A stretch of DNA of 64,000 nucleotides, from NCBI RefSeq assembly GCF_000614125.1, contig NZ_BAKJ01000002.1, forward strand, positions 140,575-204,574. The letters run 5' to 3'. Below, piece after piece: positions 58,063-64,000 of the stretch (the first letter of the stretch is position 1; each line of letters starts with the position of its first letter). The notes under the pieces are model-generated. The model had not been told where the DNA came from and searched no databases. It was given only the letters and a program-made list of their open reading frames with translations. Made by a program: the position numbers and the translations under genes. The stretch is from Bacteroides rodentium JCM 16496. GTDB taxonomy: Bacteria; Bacteroidota; Bacteroidia; Bacteroidales; Bacteroidaceae.

Positions 58063-58813
58063 AATGCCCGAAAAACGCTTTGCGCCGTCGCCATTGCTTG
58101 TCGTGCTTCACCTTGGCGGCAATGGCTTCGCAGGCGAAAGGCTCGACCTCCCATCCGCGGCACCGCGCATATTGGCGTACCACGTACTCATAAACGTCCA
58201 TACGTCCCGTGAAGCGGGTCAGGTTTTGTATGCACTGTTTGCGCGAGGGCGACTGGCCTGCCGGTGCAAAGCTCATCCGGTTGATGTCGATGAGGGTGAA
58301 CGCATAGGAGTTGCCGCTCTTCCGGTAGAGCACATTGGTCGAGTTTAGGTCGTGGTGCAGAATGCCTTTCAGGTGCAGCGTGGCGGCAAAGGATGCAAAG
58401 TCGTCTGCAAGCATCCTGTCAAAATCTTCGGGCACGTTCAGACGCTCGTTTATAGGGGGCGAATCGTCTCGTTCGGTTACATAATATCCGTATTTGTACA
58501 GACCATTCTTCCATTGTTCCCGATAGGCTATGTTGCAGGGAGTGGAGACTCCCCTTTGGTGTAGTTCCATTGCGTTGCGGAAAGCCCGTTCGGCTTTGCT
58601 TTTGCGGAAGAAACTGTATATGATTCGCTGTGGCCAACGGAGTGAGTGGAACTTTTTCACGACAACAAGCGTTCTGTCGTCCAGACTGAAGCTTTTTATG
58701 ACGTTGCGTGCCGAGTACACGATGTGCCCTTCTTCCTCAAACCGTTGGGGAAGCTGCTCTACGAAATTTGCTACGGACGGATTGTCCTTGTATCGGGGAT
58801 TCAGTTTCATCAT
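58049..58813 (-). CDS. InaA/Kdo-kinase-like lipopolysaccharide core kinase
   Basis: Protein-kinase-fold enzyme of the lipopolysaccharide kinase (Kdo/WaaP/InaA) family, 254 residues. The start is set at 58813 (MMKLNPRYKDNPSVANF), where ATGATG overlaps the GT10 stop. The catalytic loop LKGILHHDLNSTNVLY and the metal-binding Asp in LIDINRMSF are intact, and the nucleotide Lys is likely in LVVVKKFH. It probably phosphorylates a sugar of the LPS inner core. Last gene of the minus-strand set with GT10, GT9 and DUF4254. Confidence 0.85.
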   Translation of the reverse strand: MMKLNPRYKDNPSVANFVEQLPQRFEEEGHIVYSARNVIKSFSLDDRTLVVVKKFHSLRWPQRIIYSFFRKSKAERAFRNAMELHQRGVSTPCNIAYREQWKNGLYKYGYYVTERDDSPPINERLNVPEDFDRMLADDFASFAATLHLKGILHHDLNSTNVLYRKSGNSYAFTLIDINRMSFAPAGQSPSRKQCIQNLTRFTGRMDVYEYVVRQYARCRGWEVEPFACEAIAAKVKHDKQWRRRKAFFGHFKKK

Positions 58814-59862
58814 GGCTTTTCTGAAATTAGGATGGATTGTCCTGAACAGCATTCTTTCAGCTTCTGCTTCCATTTGAACAGGTTGCGTTCGATGGAGTAG
58901 TGATAGAAGTTGTGCCAGTTCTGCATGGAGTGGCAAGGCTCTATTGTCACTTCCTTCTTGGGCAGACAAGGATTCAAGGTGTCGCACAAGGCGGCTGTAT
59001 AGTTAAACATGTTGTACTCTTCGAGCACACGCTCTTTGCACTCCTTCAGCACGGGCGCGGCGTTTCTGTATCTGTCTTCACGGATGCAGCGGTCTATCAG
59101 GTTCACTGTCCCTTCAAAGTTGTGTATGTCGATAGGCTGGAAAGATTCCTTGGGGAAATAGTCGTCCAGGTTGGTGCATCCGTAATAGAATGGAAACGTT
59201 TCGCAGAGGAAGCAGTCGGATATTTTTTCGGTCCAGTAATATCTCTGTGAGGAGTTCTCGATGGAAATGTGGTATTTGTAGGGGGCTAACACATCCCATT
59301 TGTCATCGAAGTCGCGGTAACCCCTTCCGAACACGTCAAGCCGGTCTCCATAATATGCTTTGAGCTTTTCTACGAACTTGATGCGGTCTATGTGGCCCTG
59401 CGTGAAGTTCTTGTTGCTGGTGATTACGGAAATCAGCTTGTCTTTTTGCGGAGTGGCGGCACTTTTCAGTCCGTCGTAGTCCTTGGAGTAGATGCAGCCG
59501 TTTGCCGTTTCCCTGAAGCCCACATGCCAGGGCAGTATGGCGGGGCCCAACCGCAAGTCGGGGTGCCTGGTCTTTTCCTGGCACGAGCACACTACGCCGA
59601 ACTGTTTGATGTAATTCTGCGGATAAACCAATACGGAGCGCGGTTCCGTGGTGAGCAATATGGTGTTTTCGGGAGCCACGAGGCATGTTTGCGGGTGGCG
59701 GATGCCTTTTCCCTGTATCACCCAGAAGTCGGGGTCTTCAATCTCTTCGCCAATATAAAATCGATACCTGCCGTCAGAGGAAACGCAGTTGTGTCCGGCT
59801 GTCTGGCGGGGCATGATTGTTCCTAAACCTTCCCGATAGGGCGTGAATTTGACTTTATACAT
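58810..59862 (-). CDS. Glycosyltransferase family 10 (fucosyltransferase-like)
   Basis: GT-B inverting transferase of the alpha-1,3/4-fucosyltransferase family, 350 residues. The GDP-sugar-binding C-terminal half has LAPYKYHISIENSSQRYYW, TEKISDCFLCETFPFYYG and DDYFPKESFQPIDIHN, the hallmark order of GT10. It likely adds fucose or a related sugar to LPS core or another surface glycan at the cytoplasmic face. Fucosylated surface glycans are common in Bacteroides. Coupled to the kinase by a 4-bp overlap. Confidence 0.85.
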   Translation of the reverse strand: MYKVKFTPYREGLGTIMPRQTAGHNCVSSDGRYRFYIGEEIEDPDFWVIQGKGIRHPQTCLVAPENTILLTTEPRSVLVYPQNYIKQFGVVCSCQEKTRHPDLRLGPAILPWHVGFRETANGCIYSKDYDGLKSAATPQKDKLISVITSNKNFTQGHIDRIKFVEKLKAYYGDRLDVFGRGYRDFDDKWDVLAPYKYHISIENSSQRYYWTEKISDCFLCETFPFYYGCTNLDDYFPKESFQPIDIHNFEGTVNLIDRCIREDRYRNAAPVLKECKERVLEEYNMFNYTAALCDTLNPCLPKKEVTIEPCHSMQNWHNFYHYSIERNLFKWKQKLKECCSGQSILISEKP

Positions 59863-59994
59863 TATTGCTTTGTTTAAGATAATACCGGTTCTGTGCCATT
59901 TTTCTGCCGCAATGGCTCAAAGAGGCGCAAAGATAGGAACATAAGTTGACTATACAAAATGTGCCGTGCTAAATGTGTGCTGTACTGCTGTGCT

Positions 59995-61040
59995 TTACGC
60001 CTGTCCGGGCGCATCGACTATAGGCCGTATGCGCTGCATTATCATTTCGGGAGTAATCCGGGTGAGGCAGGCGTAATCCTTTCTGCGGCAAGGCTTGTTC
60101 CCGAAGATGGAGCAAGGCCGGCAGGGAAGGTCGGTCTGTATGGCGTTGTCGATGCTTTGTCCCCATCCCATGAATCCGGCGTATGGATGCGTGGCACCCC
60201 ATACCGACACGACAGGTGTGCCGGCGAGCGAGGCAAGGTGCATGTTGGCCGAGTCCATAGATACCATGACATCCAGGTGCTCATCAAGGCAAGTTCTCCC
60301 TTTAGTTTCAGCTTTCCGGCTACGGACAGTACGTTGTCGGGGCTGTTTGCCGCCCATTGTTCCAATAGTTCATTTTCGGCTTTCCCGCCTCCGAAGAGGA
60401 AAATCCTCCAGTCGCTGTTTGCCGACAACTCGTGTATGAGGCGCAAGGTGGTTGCCTGGGGCAGCTTTTTGCCGTTGTGGGCTGCAAAGGGGGCGATGCC
60501 TATCCAATGTTTGCCGTCGGGGATGCCCGTCACCTGGCTGAAAAGGGCGCAGTCCGCTTTTCCCTTTTCAAATATGGAGCGGAATGCCGTCTGTACCGGA
60601 TAGCCCAGTTTGCCGAATACTTCTTCGTAACGGTCGAAGGAAGAGGGGAGCTGCTTCAGTGCTTTGCGCCGAGGTTCTGTCAGGGCACGTTTTTCCTTGC
60701 GTCCTTTGTCTATGTGTGCCACCTTTGCACCGGTCCATCTGAAGAGTGTCCGCAGAATCTTGGTGCGGAGCACATCGTGCAGGTCTGCTATGGCATCGTA
60801 GTTCCCCTCTCTTTTCAGCTCCCGGAACAGCCGGTACAGTCCTGCCGCACCTTTGTACCGACTTAAGTCCACCCCCTTGAAGTGGAGGTTTGGGGGTGAT
60901 TCCTCAAACAGAGGCAGCACAAAGGGGCGGCTCAACATCGTGATGCTGACATCGGGATATTGCCTGGCCAGTGAAACAAGCACCGGCACGGTCATTGCCA
61001 CATCGCCCAGGGCGGAGAACCTGATAACAAGCAGCCTCAT
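59995..61040 (-). CDS. Glycosyltransferase family 9 (heptosyltransferase-like), one frameshift
   Basis: ADP-heptose:LPS heptosyltransferase fold. The N-terminus LLVIRFSALGDVAMTVPVLV is diagnostic, and the donor-site segment follows in the second half (VVSVWGATHPYAGFMGW, and SMDSANMHLASLAGTP with its Asp-Ser). One base (probably G) is missing near 60283, joining KLKGELAL to DEHLDVMVSMDS. Corrected length is about 349 residues. Cysteine-rich end CRPCSIFGNKPCRRKDYACL is typical of Bacteroidetes members. It transfers a core sugar during LPS assembly. A 4-bp overlap links it to the DUF4254 gene upstream. Confidence 0.9.
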
Positions 61041-61642
61041 TTCTTTCCGTAGAGTACAGGATTCAGGCTGGGGTCGTTGTACATCTTCATCTGCTTGTAT
61101 ACTTTCATGTACTTGCGTCCGGATTCTATGTCGGCTATTAATTGTTCGATGGCAGTAGATAAATCCGTCTGCTGCTCAAGCAGGATGTTCAGTTTGGACA
61201 GGCACTGGTCGTGGTGTTCGGGTGTGGTATCGGTGCGTTCCACTTCCTGGCGCATGTGGTATATCTTCAGTGCCAGGATAGACAGGCGGTCTATGGCCCA
61301 TGCGGGGCTTTCCGTATTGATTGTGGCATCGGGCTTCACTTGTATATCTTTGTATTTATCAAGAAAATAGCTGTCTATCAGTTCTACCAAATCCGTACGG
61401 TCCTGGTTGGACTTGTCTATTCTTCTTTTGATGTTCAAGGCTTCCTCCGGCTCGATGTTCGGGTCGCGGATGATGTCTTCCAAATGCCATTGGACGGTGT
61501 CAATCCAGTTTTTCAGATAGAGATAATATTCAATACTTTTCAGGGGATAGGAATTCCGGATGGGGGTGTCTACGTCATTCGTCTTGTGATAGTCGAGAAT
61601 GGACTCGGTAAAGATACGATTGCCAAGCGTGGTAAAACTCAT
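61037..61642 (-). CDS. DUF4254 protein linked to LPS core genes
   Basis: Cytoplasmic, mainly helical protein of 201 residues with no signal peptide. Family features are TLGNRIFTESILDYHKTND, WHLEDIIRDPNIEPEEAL, INTESPAWAIDRLSILALKI and YKQMKMYNDPSLNPVLYGKK at the C-terminus. I know no biochemical function. It overlaps the heptosyltransferase start by 4 bp and is first in the operon, so it probably serves LPS synthesis. Confidence 0.85.
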   Translation of the reverse strand: MSFTTLGNRIFTESILDYHKTNDVDTPIRNSYPLKSIEYYLYLKNWIDTVQWHLEDIIRDPNIEPEEALNIKRRIDKSNQDRTDLVELIDSYFLDKYKDIQVKPDATINTESPAWAIDRLSILALKIYHMRQEVERTDTTPEHHDQCLSKLNILLEQQTDLSTAIEQLIADIESGRKYMKVYKQMKMYNDPSLNPVLYGKK

Positions 61643-61797
61643 AGCTGTAAGGATTAAATGTTATTATTTTACAAAGCTATGCAAAGTTTCTTAGATATGC
61701 AATTATTAGTTTCCTTTTTGCATGGCTTCGGTCACGGTTCTTTAAAAGAGTCCGCGTTTTCTGCACGACAGGATGATAAGGTTGCATACACTTTCTT

Positions 61798-61863
61798 TTA
61801 GGCACGGATTTCGCGGAAAGGGAAAAGGGAAATCTGCGTTTTCCGCGTAATTCCGTGCTTAAG
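61798..61863. repeat. Imperfect inverted repeat between DUF4254 and the fimbrillin-like gene
   Basis: TTAGGCACGGATTTCGCGGAAA is complemented by TTTTCCGCGTAATTCCGTGCTTAA with a few mismatches and a loop of about 20 nt. It lies 50 bp past the 3' end of the fimbrillin-like gene and could serve as its terminator. Nothing else is seen in the 273-bp gap. Confidence 0.45.
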
Positions 61864-61915
61864 AAATATCATAATGCAAGCAGGTGCAAGCTTCTCGGAC
61901 AGTCTGGGGAAGGGG

Positions 61916-64000
61916 TTAGTTTCCGGAGGTGTGCGAGTCCGGGCAGGGGGTCATTTCGGTGATTCCTTTATTTGTACCGTTGTCATATCCAACGATGTAC
62001 TGCGTGGCGCTCTTCGTGCCGTCGGCTTCATACAAGGTGCCGCCTGCGGTGCAGCAACTGTAGATGGCTTTATTTTTGGCTATATCTCCTGTAAGGAGAC
62101 CGCCGATCTTCCAGAAATTACTCGTTGCTGTCGTTTTGTGTATATTCCCGCTGTTTTTGCATAGGTGCATGTCTCCCTCCAAGCTCCCGCAGATTCCTCC
62201 CATGACGAATCCGAAGCCTGCTGCCTGCTTCACGTCACCGCTGTTGGTGCAATTCGTGATGTCGGTGCGACAGAGGCCTATAATGCCGCCGATGTAGGAA
62301 CTCTGTTCGGCAGGACTTACTCCGGTGACGTCACCGCTGTTGGTGCATCCGGTAATGAAGGCGGTGGAGGATGACGGTATGCTAGCTGCTCCTGCAATGC
62401 CACCGGTGTAGCTCGTGCCATTTTGTACACACTCCGTGCCCTTTACGTTTCCGCTGTTGGCGCAGTCGGAAACGCTTCCATTATATAGAAAGCCTACGAT
62501 GCCGCCGATGTAATTCTCTCGATAGTCAGTTGCATTGTATTTCCCTCCATCAATGCTCCCGCTGTTGGTGCAGTCGGTTATCGAGCCGCCTTCGCAGTAA
62601 CCCGCTATGCTGCCTACAAATCTGCTGCTGCTGTTTTCGCTGTATGTCACGTCAGCCTCCATGTGCAGGTTCTTCACTGTTCCATAGCTGATGTATCCGA
62701 AGAATCCGAAATTGTTTGGCGGGTTGTTGGCGTCTGCCTTCAGCTGTCCGCGGATGGTTTTGTCGTTGCCGTTGAAGTTGCCTTTGAAATAGTGGTCGGT
62801 GTTTCCTATCGGTGCCCATGTCGTTGTATTTATGGTGAGGTCGGCATTGAGCTTGAAGTATTTGCTTGATTGGTTGTTGGTGTTCACCATGTCGATGAAC
62901 TTCTTCAAGTCCGCTGCGTTGTTGATGAGGTAGGGGTCTGATTCGCTTGTTCCGCTTCCCGATAGGCTGGCAGATGCTTTTGTGTCCTCTGTCAGTGCCA
63001 TGGCAGGAGGCATCTCGCCGCCACCCATATCTATTGTTTCATCAAATCCGTCCACCGTGACGCTTCCGTCTATCCCCATTGTGTTCTGCCCCAAGTTCAG
63101 GGCCAGTGTGTATTTCTTGTTTCCTGCAAAGGTGATGGCGCTGTTGTGTGTGTAGGTATAGCTCGTGCCGGCGATGGTTGCTGTCACTACAAAGCTGTTG
63201 CTCGCTACTTTTTGCGGTATCACGATGCACTCGTACACAGCCTCTGCTTTGGCATTCAGGTTGGTGGTGCTGGCTGCGGTGTAGCTTTCGTTCCGTGCCG
63301 TGATGTCTGTTGCCGGGTTATTTGCGGTGATTTCCGTCAGCGGCGTGGCATCTGCCGGCTTGAAAGTTGCCTTCAGCTTGGTGCCGCCCACGGTGAGGGC
63401 AGTGATGGGGTTGGTCGCCTCGCCGCCTCCCTGCGCCGTACCGATGTTTACGGTAATGTTCAGCTTGGCAAAGGCATGCTTCATGTTCACCACCACTTTG
63501 CCGTCGTTGCTGATTTGTCCCTCGGTGGGATGGCTTGGGTCTATCACCGTGGCAGGCATGTAGAGCAGGTCGCTGGCCTTTACGTTCTCGTCGCTGATGC
63601 TGCCGTCTGTACTGGTGCTGCTGCTTTGGTTGGCGAGTACGCTTACCTCTTTGCCGCTGTCATAGGCATCTTTCGTCCATGCCTCCCAGCCGCTTGCCGT
63701 CTTCTGTGCCACGGCGCTCACTTGTGCATTCGCCGTCTTCCAAGCTATTTCCGAGGTCTCGGCAGTCCAATTGCCGTCCTCTCCCTTGGTCATCTTCGTG
63801 AAGTAGTCATAATCCGTGGTGGTTCCCCCTTCGTCCGTCACCCGGAAGTAGAATTCCGTCAGGTCATCGGTCTCCATTTCCGCACGGGTCTCCGCTTCCA
63901 TCACTTGTGTGGTCACCCGGATGGGTGTCCCTTCCAGTGAGCCGTTGTTTGCGGTCGGCTCGTCCTGGTTGTTGCAGGCTGCCAGCATGATGCCTGCCAA
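61916..64000 (-). CDS. Fimbrillin-like / GLUG-repeat surface lipoprotein, 5' end outside window
   Basis: Surface lipoprotein. The first complete residues in the window (LAGIMLAAC) are the end of a lipoprotein signal peptide, so the start lies just beyond the edge. Residues 15-330 resemble the Mfa/FimB-type fimbrillin N-terminal domain (FYFRVTDEGGTTTDYDYFTK, VVNMKHAFAKLNITV), with the Ala/Lys/Phe-rich 'KHAFAKL' segment common to the group. Residues 470-670 carry at least five GLUG-type repeats of the form YIGGIVGFLYNGSVSDCANSG, MGGICGSLEGDMHLCKNSG. Such repeats form beta-solenoids in secreted adhesins. No frameshift over 694 codons. Likely a fimbrial tip or adhesin subunit. Confidence 0.8.
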   Translation of the reverse strand: MAGIMLAACNNQDEPTANNGSLEGTPIRVTTQVMEAETRAEMETDDLTEFYFRVTDEGGTTTDYDYFTKMTKGEDGNWTAETSEIAWKTANAQVSAVAQKTASGWEAWTKDAYDSGKEVSVLANQSSSTSTDGSISDENVKASDLLYMPATVIDPSHPTEGQISNDGKVVVNMKHAFAKLNITVNIGTAQGGGEATNPITALTVGGTKLKATFKPADATPLTEITANNPATDITARNESYTAASTTNLNAKAEAVYECIVIPQKVASNSFVVTATIAGTSYTYTHNSAITFAGNKKYTLALNLGQNTMGIDGSVTVDGFDETIDMGGGEMPPAMALTEDTKASASLSGSGTSESDPYLINNAADLKKFIDMVNTNNQSSKYFKLNADLTINTTTWAPIGNTDHYFKGNFNGNDKTIRGQLKADANNPPNNFGFFGYISYGTVKNLHMEADVTYSENSSSRFVGSIAGYCEGGSITDCTNSGSIDGGKYNATDYRENYIGGIVGFLYNGSVSDCANSGNVKGTECVQNGTSYTGGIAGAASIPSSSTAFITGCTNSGDVTGVSPAEQSSYIGGIIGLCRTDITNCTNSGDVKQAAGFGFVMGGICGSLEGDMHLCKNSGNIHKTTATSNFWKIGGLLTGDIAKNKAIYSCCTAGGTLYEADGTKSATQYIVGYDNGTNKGITEMTPCPDSHTSGN

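Overview
The window is a piece of a Bacteroides chromosome (species not determined). The signs are a SusC/SusD pair with a hybrid two-component regulator, SusD-style lipoproteins, serine-type sulfatases, a fimbrillin-like lipoprotein at the right edge, and many start regions preceded by the Bacteroides -7 box TAnnTTTG with no strong Shine-Dalgarno sequence. No rRNA, tRNA or CRISPR array was found.

Layout. 1-2.6 kb: 3' part of a family 2 glycoside hydrolase. 3.1-15.6 kb: a polysaccharide utilization locus with SusD, SusC, an S1 sulfatase and a hybrid two-component regulator on the minus strand, and divergently an N-acetylhexosamine-kinase-like phosphotransferase and a family-9-like carbohydrate-binding protein. 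Sulfatase plus kinase suggest a sulfated, amino-sugar-containing host glycan. 15.7-25.1 kb: an accessory stretch rich in repeats. It holds an AbiE-type toxin-antitoxin operon with a truncated third gene, a broken tyrosine recombinase, a 155-bp miniature element, a TlpA-like lipoprotein, a Crp/Fnr regulator, an SMR exporter, a DNA alkylation repair group (AlkA-like with an internal deletion, AlkD-like, Ogt), a GntR regulator and several large inverted repeats. 25.2-32.1 kb: lpxA and a complete RND efflux operon. 32.4-42.3 kb: envelope lipoprotein, DUF3108 protein, thioesterase, a GH88/sulfatase pair for unsaturated uronides, a patatin/beta-barrel protein and cysS. 42.4-54.3 kb: two DUF3857/transglutaminase proteins, mnmA, a GH3-family adenylating enzyme, pfkA, rnc-fabF-acpP, purN and pdxB. 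54.4-61.6 kb: surface glycan genes. One part looks built to make and attach CDP-activated substituents (TagF-like, LicD, class V aminotransferase, TagD-like). The other looks like LPS core assembly (InaA kinase, GT10, GT9, DUF4254). 61.9-64 kb: partial fimbrillin/GLUG lipoprotein.

Sequence quality matters for reading this window. About twenty genes, including essential ones such as pfkA, purN and pdxB, are interrupted by reading-frame shifts. Most are restored by adding one base, often in a short homopolymer. This pattern points to systematic deletion errors in the assembly, so these genes are annotated here as single continuous genes. Only the internally deleted AlkA-like gene, the recombinase remnant and the truncated third AbiE-operon gene are treated as probable real decay.

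The most interesting material is the CDP-substituent cluster, the nested palindrome in front of susC and its shared half-site with the regulator/kinase intergenic region, the eight-fold palindrome array after the AbiE operon, and the unassigned miniature elements between 18 and 25 kb.
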